This document shows, one piece after another, positions 1 through 7,960 of a stretch of 64,000 nt of DNA. The notes beneath the pieces were generated by a model. That model had not been told where the DNA came from and made no database searches. It saw only the letters and a list, made by a program, of their open reading frames with translations. Positions within the stretch are counted from its first letter, which is position 1; every line of letters begins with the position of its first letter. The position numbers and the translations under genes were made by a program. Source of the stretch: Fructilactobacillus cliffordii (lineage in GTDB: Bacteria; Bacillota; Bacilli; Lactobacillales; Lactobacillaceae); the NCBI RefSeq assembly GCF_024029355.1, contig NZ_CP097117.1, positions 868,001-932,000 on the forward strand. Direction: 5' to 3'.

Positions 1-1725
1 GATTTCCTTCGAAATGGCCAGACCAAGTCCACTTCCTCCTTGGGCCCGCGACCGCGCTTTGTCTACCCGGTAGAACCGATCAAAGATGTGTTTCAAAGCA
101 CTCTGTGGCATTCCCAGTCCTTGGTCACTAATGCTCAGGACTACGCGGTTATGATCTTCGTACAACCGACAGGTAATCACGCCCCCGTCTGGAGAATACT
201 TCACCGCGTTGTTCATAATGTTATCAATCACCTGCGTAAAGCGATCGGGATCAATTTCTGCCCATAAATCCTGTTTGGTGAACTCCCGCTTGATCCGATA
301 GTGCTTCTTTTCATCATTTTTCACAATCATATCGAAACGATCTAGGATGTAGTTAAAAATCTTATTGATGTTAACTAATTCACTATCATACTTCTGCGTT
401 CCCGAATCCATTCGTGACAAAGTTAAAAGGTCGTTAATCATCCGAATCATCCGGTCCGTTTCATCCTGGGTAACGTGTAAGAATTTAGGCGCTAATTCTG
501 GATCCTTCCAGGCGCCGTCAGTCAAGGCTTCTAGATATGAATGTACACTCGTTAACGGCGTCCGTAACTCATGCGACACGTTGGATACAAACTGGCGCCG
601 GTCTTCATCAATTTTTTGTTGCGCTGTAACGTCATGGAACACGCACACTAATCCATTGATAAACCCAGATTTCCGTTGGATCAATGAGAAATGGGCTGAT
701 AAAATCAAGCGGCGTTCGGACGTTGAAAAATCGAGGTAAACTTGCCCAGGATCTTCAATCAAATCCCGCAGGTTATATTGATCCTCTAACTTCAAGACCT
801 TGAGGATTGGTTGCCCTACGACCGCTTGTTTTGAGGTTCCCAGCAACTCAATCGCTTCATCATTCACAATCGTAACCAGTCCCCGGCGATCGGTGGCTAC
901 CACGCCATCTGTCATGTTATCTAGCACCGAATCCAGCCGGCGCCGCTCCGACTCCGTAGATTCTTGGGATTCTTCCACCTGCACCGACAAATTGTTAACG
1001 GCATGCGCTAGTTGACCCAGCTCATCGTTACCATATACCTGCACGTGCCCTGAATAATCGCCCCGCGCAATCTGTTCGGTCTGGCGCTTCAATTCATCAA
1101 TCGGCTTGGTAATCGTGCGCGAAATGATTAGTGTCAGTAAGAGTCCCAGGATAATCGACAGAACGGCCGCAAACAAATAAATAATCGTGATGTTGTTAAT
1201 GTTACGGTACACCTGACTTAAATTAGCCCGAATGTACACAACTCCCTCGATGTTATTCTGGTTTTTCGCACTGTTAATTAGCGGCGTTACCTGAATGTAG
1301 TACCGGTTATTGTTACTGGAGGTCGTTTTTTCAATCGTTTTACTACTGTATAACGCCGTCTTAATGTCGCCGTCGGTGTTCTTTTGACCGACCAGCGATT
1401 GTTCGTTGCTTTGATTGGTTCCCCGGATGTTCCCCCGGGCATCTACGACCGTCACTTCGGCGTTATTGCTAACGTCCGCATCTTGTAAAATCGTTTGAAT
1501 CTGCTTGTTCGCCTTGATTTGATTCCGATTTGCCAACTGCTTCTTTAATGACGTATTGATGTACGGCTTGAGTTGAATTGATTCCTTAAACGTATTGAGG
1601 TTTTGATACTCCAACTGCCGCACAAAAACGGCCCCCACGGTTTCGAGCGTTAACAGCATCATTAACACGAAGACTAACGCAATTTTAAAGTGAATGGATT
1701 TAAAAAACTTCCATTTTAGGGCCAT
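1..1725 (-). CDS. walK: WalK sensor histidine kinase (3' end off the window)
   Basis: Membrane sensor kinase of the essential WalRK system that controls cell-wall hydrolases. Read on the minus strand from ATG 1725 (AAGGAG just upstream), the frame stays open for 575 codons to the window edge. Seen in order: an N-terminal membrane helix at about residues 13-33, an extracytoplasmic sensor region, a second helix near 180-200, HAMP, PAS, the H-box FVSNVSHELRTPL, the N-box NNAVKYSPDGG, and the G boxes DQGLGM and SGLGLAISKEI, where the sequence stops. Only the last part of the ATPase domain and the C-terminus are missing. The gene follows walR after 30 bp and is presumably cotranscribed with it; the usual walH/walI/walJ genes would lie beyond the edge. 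Confidence 0.95.
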   Translation of the reverse strand, partial: MALKWKFFKSIHFKIALVFVLMMLLTLETVGAVFVRQLEYQNLNTFKESIQLKPYINTSLKKQLANRNQIKANKQIQTILQDADVSNNAEVTVVDARGNIRGTNQSNEQSLVGQKNTDGDIKTALYSSKTIEKTTSSNNNRYYIQVTPLINSAKNQNNIEGVVYIRANLSQVYRNINNITIIYLFAAVLSIILGLLLTLIISRTITKPIDELKRQTEQIARGDYSGHVQVYGNDELGQLAHAVNNLSVQVEESQESTESERRRLDSVLDNMTDGVVATDRRGLVTIVNDEAIELLGTSKQAVVGQPILKVLKLEDQYNLRDLIEDPGQVYLDFSTSERRLILSAHFSLIQRKSGFINGLVCVFHDVTAQQKIDEDRRQFVSNVSHELRTPLTSVHSYLEALTDGAWKDPELAPKFLHVTQDETDRMIRMINDLLTLSRMDSGTQKYDSELVNINKIFNYILDRFDMIVKNDEKKHYRIKREFTKQDLWAEIDPDRFTQVIDNIMNNAVKYSPDGGVITCRLYEDHNRVVLSISDQGLGMPQSALKHIFDRFYRVDKARSRAQGGSGLGLAISKEI

Positions 1726-1755
1726 GCTGTTGCTCCTTCAGTCTCATTCGTTGGG

Positions 1756-2469
1756 TTACTTAGCTTCTGGATTATCACGCACATAATAACCAACCCCACG
1801 TCGAGTAACCAACCACTGGGGGTGACTAGGATCGTCTTCAATCTTTTCCCGTAGCCGCCGAACCGTCACGTCTACGGTCCGCACGTCCCCAAAGTAATCA
1901 TAGCCCCACACAGTTTGGAGGAGGTGTTCCCGGGTCATCACCTGCCCGCTGTGTTGAGCGAGGTAGTGAATTAGTTCAAACTCGCGATGAGTTAAATCAA
2001 CCGGGGCTCCATCCTTGGTTACGGAATACGAATCCGGATGAATCGTGAGATTTCCAATCGTAATGTCATGTTGTTCGTTATCCGTTGGTCCCGCTGCTTC
2101 ATTGGCTACGGACTGCCGCCGTAAATTAGCCTTCACCCGGGCCACTAATTCCCGGTTAGAAAACGGCTTCGTAACATAGTCATCGGCTCCGATTTCCAGT
2201 CCAAGCACTTTATCTAACTCAGAATCCTTAGCAGTCACCATAATAATCGGCATGTCGTGGGTCTTGCGAATTTCTTTGGCTACTTCCAAACCGTCCATCT
2301 TCGGCAACATTAAATCAAGGATGACCAAATCGGGATGGTCATCTTCGACCTTAGCTAGGGCCTCCTCTCCATCATAAGCAACGATGACCTCGTAACCTTC
2401 TTTTTCTAAACTAAATTTTTCAATGTCTGTAATGGGTTTTTCGTCATCAACGACTAGTATTTTTGCCAT
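1756..2469 (-). CDS. walR: WalR response regulator
   Basis: OmpR/PhoB-family DNA-binding regulator, partner of WalK. The receiver domain has the acidic pair in VVDDEKP, the phospho-acceptor Asp in [13 protein letters not shown], the conserved Thr/Ser in [10 protein letters not shown] and the Lys in YVTKPF. The C-terminal winged-helix domain includes [13 protein letters not shown] and [24 protein letters not shown] chose the ATG at 2469 (237 aa). A TTG nine bases further upstream is in frame, but it sits only two bases after the AGGAG Shine-Dalgarno sequence, whereas the ATG is 11 bases from it. First gene of the walRK operon. Confidence 0.95.
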   Translation of the reverse strand: MAKILVVDDEKPITDIEKFSLEKEGYEVIVAYDGEEALAKVEDDHPDLVILDLMLPKMDGLEVAKEIRKTHDMPIIMVTAKDSELDKVLGLEIGADDYVTKPFSNRELVARVKANLRRQSVANEAAGPTDNEQHDITIGNLTIHPDSYSVTKDGAPVDLTHREFELIHYLAQHSGQVMTREHLLQTVWGYDYFGDVRTVDVTVRRLREKIEDDPSHPQWLVTRRGVGYYVRDNPEAK

Positions 2470-2549
2470 CTTTTTCAATGCTCCTATCGTTAATTTTGCG
2501 ATTTAAATCAGGAATTGATTAAGACTTACACAAACGCTCAATCATGATT

Positions 2550-2558
2550 AGTATATCA
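2550..2558 (-). promoter_or_regulatory. Extended -10 promoter for walRK
   Basis: On the minus strand the sequence reads TGATATACT, an extended -10 element (TG-N-TATACT) about 80 bp upstream of walR. No good -35 hexamer is visible, which is tolerated by extended -10 promoters. Confidence 0.45.
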
Positions 2559-2630
2559 CACCTCCAACCCATTCCTGTTGCCTCCACTCTAGCTTCCCCC
2601 CTGATCTGGTCATTTTTTTGCAAAAAAAGG

Positions 2631-2659
2631 TTGCGCGTTGGTAGGGTCCATGCTAATAT
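2631..2659 (+). promoter_or_regulatory. tRNA-Lys promoter
   Basis: TTGCGC (2631-2636), a 17 bp spacer, and TAATAT (2654-2659) preceded by TGC, giving an extended -10. A TATAAT also overlaps at 2657-2662. It lies about 20 bp upstream of the tRNA and drives only that gene before a terminator. Confidence 0.6.
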
Positions 2660-2679
2660 AATACATGTACTTTTGATTT

Positions 2680-2752
2680 GGGCAGTTAGCTCAGCTGGCA
2701 GAGCAACGGACTCTTAATCCGTGGGTCCAGGGTTCGATCCCCTGACTGCCCA
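2680..2752 (+). tRNA. tRNA-Lys (anticodon CTT)
   Basis: A 73-nt cloverleaf can be drawn by hand: acceptor GGGCAGT pairs with ACTGCCC, D-arm GCTC/GAGC, anticodon stem ACGGA/TCCGT with loop CTCTTAA (anticodon CTT, Lys), and T-arm CAGGG-TTCGATC-CCCTG. The discriminator base is A and CCA is not encoded. It is a single tRNA gene between walRK and the menA-like gene. Confidence 0.93.
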
Positions 2753-2756
2753 TCCC

Positions 2757-2787
2757 AAGAACGACTATGATGGTCGTTCTTTTTTTA
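2757..2787 (+). terminator. Terminator after tRNA-Lys
   Basis: AGAACGAC pairs with GTCGTTCT across a short loop, followed by a run of T. Confidence 0.85.
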
Positions 2788-2880
2788 TGCTCATTTTTAA
2801 CCATCACCATTTAACCGATGGGGTTACAATGAGAGCAACCCGTTTCGTGTTAAATTAATTGAATAAAGGAGAAACTACTA

Positions 2881-3795
2881 ATGAAAAGTTGGCAGCAAAT
2901 TGCAAAAATTACCCGCCTGCACTCGTTAATCGCATCGGTACTCCCGTTTTGTCTGGGGTTATTATTCGCCCTCTTTCAGTACCAAACGGTAAATGCTGTA
3001 AACAGTGTGATTTTCTTTTTAATTACCTGTCTCATGCAGATTATCGTCAACCTCTTTGATACCTACAAAGACTACAAAAATGCATTAAAATATCATCTGA
3101 CCCAAGAAGAGGATGGCATCTTTTCGAAGGTAAAGAACGCGACTGAGGCACGGAATCTCAAGCTAGCAATCTACGGACTCACCTTAGTGGGAGCGTTACT
3201 CGCTTTGTGGTTGGTTCTACGAACCAGTCCCGTCATTTTACTACTCGGTCTCACCGGGGCCGCCATCGGTTACCTCTATAGTGGCGGACCTCATCCCATT
3301 CAAAATGGACCACTGGGCGACGTAGCTTCGGGAATCATCATGGGTTACATCATTTCGTTAGCAGCCGTCTTGATTAACATCCAACCTAGGCAATTTAGTT
3401 GGAGCATTGCTGGTAAAATGATTCTAGTCGCCGGCATTGCCGTCTGTGCAATTACCAATATTAGTCTAGCCAACAACCTCTGTGACTATGATGAAGACGT
3501 CAAGTTCCACCGGTTTACCAGCGTTAGCTATCTCGGCAAAGAGGGAACGCTGCGCTTTTACGCCATAAACTACGTCATTGGCTATCTGTGCACCTTCATC
3601 TCCATCTGTCTCGGTTGGTTACCGTGGTCGACGATTCTGGTATTACTGACGATTCCGTTGGTAATTAAAAACACCCGCCGCTTCTGGCAGGTGCAGAGTA
3701 AACAAAAAACCTTTGTGTTGACGATTCGCAATGACATTGCCATCACGTTCGCCGTAGTGCTTTCAACCATCATCTACGCCTTATTTCAGGTGTAA
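2881..3795 (+). CDS. UbiA-family prenyltransferase, MenA-like (DHNA prenyltransferase)
   Basis: A 304-aa integral membrane protein of the UbiA superfamily. The two Asp-rich Mg/diphosphate motifs are present: NLFDTYKDYKN at about residue 58 and NLCDYDEDVKFHR at about residue 198. YSGGPHPIQNGPLGD, typical of MenA, lies between them. About eight or nine hydrophobic segments are visible. MenA attaches a polyprenyl chain to 1,4-dihydroxy-2-naphthoate in menaquinone synthesis. No other men gene is in the window, so the substrate may be imported DHNA, as proposed for lactobacilli that respire or export electrons with quinone precursors from others. ATG 2881 follows AAAGGAG. It converges with the downstream transporter gene on a shared terminator. 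Confidence 0.8.
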   Translation: MKSWQQIAKITRLHSLIASVLPFCLGLLFALFQYQTVNAVNSVIFFLITCLMQIIVNLFDTYKDYKNALKYHLTQEEDGIFSKVKNATEARNLKLAIYGLTLVGALLALWLVLRTSPVILLLGLTGAAIGYLYSGGPHPIQNGPLGDVASGIIMGYIISLAAVLINIQPRQFSWSIAGKMILVAGIAVCAITNISLANNLCDYDEDVKFHRFTSVSYLGKEGTLRFYAINYVIGYLCTFISICLGWLPWSTILVLLTIPLVIKNTRRFWQVQSKQKTFVLTIRNDIAITFAVVLSTIIYALFQV

Positions 3796-3798
3796 GCA

Positions 3799-3838
3799 AA
3801 AAGCGTCTCCCATTTTTTCAATGGAAGACGCTTTTTTT
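3799..3838. terminator. Bidirectional terminator
   Basis: AAAAAGCGTCTcCCAT pairs with ATGGaAGACGCTTTTTTT. The A and T tracts let it serve both converging genes; it overlaps the stop codon of the minus-strand transporter. Confidence 0.85.
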
Positions 3839-4781
3839 ATTGGTTGGCTTTCGCATCAATGCGATAACCGTATAAAGTAATTAGCGAACTGACAATGATG
3901 ATGGCTACTCCAATCATAGTCGATAGACTGATGTGTTCCCCAATTAGGAAAAACGCAAAGATTGGCGATAGCACTGGTTTAAAGAAGAACACCAATGAGG
4001 CCATCGTGACACCACCTTCTTGGAGGGCGAGAAAGTAAAAGGCAAAGCCCCCACCGGTTACGGCCACCCCGACGAACAGTAAGATCCAAAGGTTTGGCAG
4101 GTTAACGTTGGTCAAAATTGGAATGTCCGCAAACGGTTTTAACCAGCCGATGGAACGCATTCTGGTAGCCACAGGCGGAATCTTGGTGATTAAGATCAAT
4201 CCTAGCAGTTCAATCGCTCCGGCAATGAAGGTAAAACCAGTCATTACCACTCCGTCAAGTTGTACCCGCAGGGATGAGGCCTGCGACATGATGCTGTAAA
4301 AACCAAACGTGGCGGCTGCGAGAATCGCAAAGAAAATTCCCAGCGGATCCGTCAGTTTAAACGGATTAACGATTACCAGTAACCCAATCACAGACAGCAC
4401 TAGCGAAATTACATCGGCACGTGAAACCTGCTCGTGCAAAATCAGATAGGCAAAGATTAACGCAAACACCGGATTACAACTGAACAGGACGGCGACAATT
4501 GCCGGTTCTCCGTATTCAATCGCCAATTGGTACAGCGTCATCGAAATGACCACACACAGAAAGCCAGTTAGTCCAAAGACCTTCCAATCCGACCAATGAA
4601 TCCGACGTTGTTGTTTTTTTAAATGGGAAAAGGCAAACGGGAGAATTACTAGTCCCCCGAGCGTGAACCGAATCAAGTTCAGTTGAATCGGATTAAACTG
4701 ATTTCCGGCGGACTTTAACGCAATTTCCATCAAACTAAATAGAACGGTTGAAAATAAGACGTAAATTAATGATTTTTTCAT
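3837..4781 (-). CDS. EamA/DMT-family transporter
   Basis: Drug/metabolite transporter superfamily permease with about ten predicted membrane helices in two EamA repeats. Recognisable parts are SLMEIALKSAGNQFNPIQLNLIRF at the N-terminus, GEPAIVAVLFSCNPVFALIFAYLILHE closing the first repeat and FFFKPVLSPIFAFFLIGEHIS closing the second. Substrate unknown; family members export amino acids or metabolites. I start it at ATG 4781 (314 aa), which has AGGAG ten bases upstream. The 18-residue longer reading has no ribosome-binding site. Transcribed alone. Confidence 0.8.
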   Translation of the reverse strand: MKKSLIYVLFSTVLFSLMEIALKSAGNQFNPIQLNLIRFTLGGLVILPFAFSHLKKQQRRIHWSDWKVFGLTGFLCVVISMTLYQLAIEYGEPAIVAVLFSCNPVFALIFAYLILHEQVSRADVISLVLSVIGLLVIVNPFKLTDPLGIFFAILAAATFGFYSIMSQASSLRVQLDGVVMTGFTFIAGAIELLGLILITKIPPVATRMRSIGWLKPFADIPILTNVNLPNLWILLFVGVAVTGGGFAFYFLALQEGGVTMASLVFFFKPVLSPIFAFFLIGEHISLSTMIGVAIIIVSSLITLYGYRIDAKANQ

Positions 4782-4843
4782 TGTATGAATTCTCCTCTTC
4801 CTTTCCAAAATACAAAAAAAGGGGAGAAATTGCAAATTCAGCT

Positions 4844-4880
4844 AAAAAGCAGAACTGCCGTTAGGCCAGTTCTGCTTTTT
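4844..4880 (-). terminator. guaC terminator
   Basis: On the minus strand AAAAAGCAGAACTG pairs with CAGTTCTGCTTTTT, 27 bp after the guaC stop. The A and T tracts make it symmetric. Confidence 0.85.
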
Positions 4881-4895
4881 GTTTCACATGAAACA
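4880..4895. other. parS-like site 1
   Basis: TGTTTCACATGAAACA matches the Firmicutes ParB-binding consensus TGTTNCACGTGAAACA at all but one position (central G to A). It is intergenic, next to the guaC terminator and about 14-15 kb from oriC. Confidence 0.6.
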
Positions 4896-4906
4896 AAGAC
4901 TAATCA

Positions 4907-5878
4907 TTAGTCCCCGTTATAAATCGTATCCTTCACAATCACATAGTCAACCGTCTGTAACGCCTGCAAATCGCGGCCACCCGCGTAGGAAATCGATGAC
5001 TGCAAGTCTTCCTTCATTTCTTGCAATGTGTCATAGATACTGCCCTTGTAGGGAACCAGTAGCTTTTTGCCTTCGACGTTATGATAAGCGCCCTTTTGGT
5101 ATTCGGAAGCAGAACCGAAGTATTCCTTGTACTTCTGACCACCTTCCTCAACTTCTTTCCCAGGTGATTCTAAGTGACCGGCAAACAGCGAACCAATCAT
5201 ACACATCGTGGCACCAAAGCGAATTGACTTGGCAATGTCACCATCGGTCCGAATTCCACCATCGGCCACAATTGGTTTGCGGGCTGCTTTAGCACAGTAC
5301 CGGATGGCAGCTAATTGCCAACCACCCGTTCCAAAACCAGTTTTAACTTTCGTGATGCAGGCTTTTCCGGGTCCCACTCCCACTTTGGTAGCATCGGCAC
5401 CAGCATTTTCTAACGCCCGCACCCCTTCTGGAGTCCCGACGTTTCCGGCAATCACAAACGAAGTTGGTAGTTGTTCTTTAATGAACTTAATCATCTTGAT
5501 GACGGAATCAGAGTAACCATGGGCAATGTCGATTGTAATGTACTCTGGTTCTAAGTGGTCCGCAGCTAAACTGGTAATAAAGTCGTACTCACCGGGCTTT
5601 ACTCCCACACTAATGGAAGCAAATAATCCCCGGTCGTGCATCCGCTTCACAAAGTCATGACGTGCTTCTGGTTGGAAGCGGTGCATCACGTAGAAGTAAC
5701 CGTTTTGCGCTAACGAAACGGCCAAGTCTTCATTAATTACCGTTTGCATGTTAGCGGGAACAACGGGGAGCTTAAACTGCCGGCCCCCAAACTCGACCGT
5801 CGTATCGCACTCACTCCGGGAGTTCACGATACACTTATTGGGAATCAATTGAATGTCATTATAATCAAATACTTCCAT
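4907..5878 (-). CDS. guaC: GMP reductase
   Basis: Reduces GMP to IMP with NADPH in purine salvage. 323 aa, the length of the GuaC2-type Firmicutes enzyme, with an IMPDH/GMPR TIM-barrel fold. Seen are [13 protein letters not shown] near the N-terminus, the loop [11 protein letters not shown] with the catalytic Cys, [23 protein letters not shown] in the phosphate-binding part and [15 protein letters not shown]. No CBS domain is present, which separates it from IMP dehydrogenase. It is monocistronic with its own promoter and terminator, and its leader carries a candidate PurR box also found before the purine permease gene at 46.3 kb. Confidence 0.95.
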   Translation of the reverse strand: MEVFDYNDIQLIPNKCIVNSRSECDTTVEFGGRQFKLPVVPANMQTVINEDLAVSLAQNGYFYVMHRFQPEARHDFVKRMHDRGLFASISVGVKPGEYDFITSLAADHLEPEYITIDIAHGYSDSVIKMIKFIKEQLPTSFVIAGNVGTPEGVRALENAGADATKVGVGPGKACITKVKTGFGTGGWQLAAIRYCAKAARKPIVADGGIRTDGDIAKSIRFGATMCMIGSLFAGHLESPGKEVEEGGQKYKEYFGSASEYQKGAYHNVEGKKLLVPYKGSIYDTLQEMKEDLQSSISYAGGRDLQALQTVDYVIVKDTIYNGD

Positions 5879-5892
5879 GGTTCACTCTCCTA

Positions 5893-5905
5893 ATCACGAA
5901 CATTA
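5893..5905. promoter_or_regulatory. Candidate PurR box in the guaC leader
   Basis: ATCACGAACATTA contains a CGAAC core resembling the PurR box AWWWCCGAACWWT. The identical 13-mer occurs at 46321-46333 before the purine permease gene. It lies between the predicted guaC start site and the start codon. In B. subtilis guaC and pbuG are in the PurR regulon. Confidence 0.45.
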
Positions 5906-5942
5906 ATGATTTTAAATTTTATTTCATTCGCAGACCTCTAAT

Positions 5943-5971
5943 ATCATACCGAAGCCGCCCTTAATAGTCAA
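5943..5971 (-). promoter_or_regulatory. guaC promoter
   Basis: On the minus strand: TTGACT (5971-5966), 17 bp spacer, TATGAT (5948-5943). This is a near-consensus sigma-A promoter 65-90 bp upstream of guaC. Confidence 0.7.
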
Positions 5972-5985
5972 TTAATCGGACCAAA

Positions 5986-6016
5986 CAAAAAAGCGAAACC
6001 CGCTGGGATTTCGCTA
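5986..6016 (-). terminator. Terminator after dnaB
   Basis: On the minus strand AGCGAAATCC pairs with GGGTTTCGCT, followed by TTTTTTG. It overlaps the dnaB stop codon and closes the rplI-dnaB end of the gene string. Confidence 0.75.
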
Positions 6017-7426
6017 TTCTGGGGTGTTGGCCACCGAAGTAAACTTATTAAATGATTTTACAAACATCAGATTAACCGTGCCCCGTGGACCCGATCGATT
6101 CTTTTCAATGATGACTTCAACCATTCCCACGTTATTATCGGCATCCTCGCGTGGATCTATGTCAGCATCATCAGCATCATTGCCGTTTTCGCTGTCACGT
6201 TCATAATAATCATCTCGATACAGAAAGGCCACGATGTCCGCATCCTGTTCAATCGAACCAGATTCCCGGATATCGGACAGCACTGGTCGTTTATCTTGAC
6301 GTTGTTCCACACCCCGTGATAGTTGGGACAGCGCAATGATTGGTACCTGTAACTCATTAGCTAATTTCTTAAGTTGGCGTGAAATTTCAGAAACCTCTTG
6401 CTGCCGACTTTCCCGGGTACTCCCTTCAATTAACTGGAGGTAGTCAATCACAATTAAGCCTAGACCACCATCTGGATCACGTTCGGCTTCCTTTTTTAAG
6501 CGCCGACAGTTCGCCCGAATTGAAGCAATCCGGGCTCCTGGAGTATCGTCAATAAAAATATTAGCCGTAGACAAGGTCCCCATGGCCATTGTTAGGTTAT
6601 TCCATTCGTCGGCATTTAATTCCCCAGTTCGGAGATGGTTAGCATCAATGCTCCCTTCAGCACAAATCATCCGGTTCACCAATGATTCAGCGCTCATTTC
6701 TAAACTGAAGAGGGCAACGGTCTTGTTTGTCTTAACTCCCACGTTTTGGGCAATGTTAAGTGCAAAGGCTGTTTTTCCGACGGCTGGTCGCGCGGCTAGA
6801 ATAACTAATTCTCCCGGATGCAGACCGGTCGTCATTTGGTCTAACGCCTTGTACCCCGTTGGTAATCCAGTTACATCGTCACCACCATTTTCAGCCAGCT
6901 CGTTAATGCTTTCAAATGCCTGGTCTAAAACATCTCGAATCGGTTGAAATCCGCTCTGATTTCGATCCTCCGACACGTCCATGATTTCTCGTTCCGCGTT
7001 ATCTAAGAGTGTGTCGAGATCTTCATCTTCATCGTAACCATCAGTGGCAATTTTCGTCGCTGTTTCAATTAACCGTCGTAGGGTAGCCTTTTTACTTACA
7101 ATCTTGGCGTAGTAGGTTAGGTTGGCCGCGGTCGGTACCGATTCGGCTAGCTCAACAATCGCCGAAACCCCACCCACGTCCTCAAGCTGGTTCTGGCTCT
7201 TCAGTCGGTCCGTTACGGTGACGGCATCAATTCCCTCATCTTGATCAGCTAAATCCAGCATCGCTTGGTAAATCAACTGGTGAGAGTGTTTGTAAAAATC
7301 ATCTGGATGCAACAATTCCATGGCATCCGGTAGGGTCGTTGGGGCGAGAAAAATGGAACCTAGTACAGCCTTTTCCGCTTCGACGTTTTGCGGTGGCGTG
7401 TGATCCGTCAACACATCGTTATTCAT
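6014..7426 (-). CDS. dnaB: Replicative DNA helicase DnaB (DnaC in Bacillus naming)
   Basis: Hexameric 5'-3' helicase of the replication fork. 470 aa: an N-terminal DnaB domain (PPQNVEAEKAVLGSIFL onward, residues about 10-115), a linker, then the RecA-like ATPase with Walker A ARPAVGKTAFALNIA at about residue 210, Walker B LIVIDYLQLI, and the arginine/DNA-binding stretch LSQLSRGVEQRQDKRPVLSDIRESGSIEQDAD. No intein. It follows rplI by 33 bp, an arrangement common in Bacillota. Confidence 0.97.
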   Translation of the reverse strand: MNNDVLTDHTPPQNVEAEKAVLGSIFLAPTTLPDAMELLHPDDFYKHSHQLIYQAMLDLADQDEGIDAVTVTDRLKSQNQLEDVGGVSAIVELAESVPTAANLTYYAKIVSKKATLRRLIETATKIATDGYDEDEDLDTLLDNAEREIMDVSEDRNQSGFQPIRDVLDQAFESINELAENGGDDVTGLPTGYKALDQMTTGLHPGELVILAARPAVGKTAFALNIAQNVGVKTNKTVALFSLEMSAESLVNRMICAEGSIDANHLRTGELNADEWNNLTMAMGTLSTANIFIDDTPGARIASIRANCRRLKKEAERDPDGGLGLIVIDYLQLIEGSTRESRQQEVSEISRQLKKLANELQVPIIALSQLSRGVEQRQDKRPVLSDIRESGSIEQDADIVAFLYRDDYYERDSENGNDADDADIDPREDADNNVGMVEVIIEKNRSGPRGTVNLMFVKSFNKFTSVANTPE

Positions 7427-7459
7427 ACTCTAACCCTTTTCTTTACGTTGCTAGTAAAA

Positions 7460-7912
7460 CTATTTTTCCGCAATGTGCACCCGAATTGTCCCCGTAACGC
7501 TGGGATGTAATTTAACGGGAACGTTGGTGTATCCCATTGCTTTAATTGGTTCAGCTAGTTCAATCTTACGTTTATCAATTTTAACTTGGTATTGGTCTGC
7601 CAATGCTTGAGCGATTTGTTTGCTGGTAATCGAACCAAACAAGCGTCCATCTTTTCCGGACTTTGCTCGCAGTTCTACTACCGTTTCATCCTTTTCCAAA
7701 AAGGCTTTAAGTTGCTTGGCTTCTGCCAACTCTTCTTCAGCATTTTCTTCAGCGTGTTTTTGCTGCGCCTTTACCCGACTAATCGCTGATTTAGTGGCTG
7801 GTTCAGCTAAACCATTCTTAATCAGGTAGTTTTGGGCATATCCAGCTGGGACTTGCTTAATTTCTCCGCGTTTACCTTTACCACGAACGTCTTCCAAAAA
7901 GATTACTTGCAT
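7460..7912 (-). CDS. rplI: 50S ribosomal protein L9
   Basis: 150 aa. The N-terminal RNA-binding domain carries the L9 signature ([23 protein letters not shown]), followed by the long charged connecting helix (residues about 42-75) and the C-terminal domain ending [21 protein letters not shown] with a good AAAGGAG. It sits between gdpP and dnaB, the usual neighbours. Confidence 0.97.
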   Translation of the reverse strand: MQVIFLEDVRGKGKRGEIKQVPAGYAQNYLIKNGLAEPATKSAISRVKAQQKHAEENAEEELAEAKQLKAFLEKDETVVELRAKSGKDGRLFGSITSKQIAQALADQYQVKIDKRKIELAEPIKAMGYTNVPVKLHPSVTGTIRVHIAEK

Positions 7913-7960
7913 AATAATCCACTCCTTTAGTTTTAATGTAACAAATTTAATTCCATTCTG

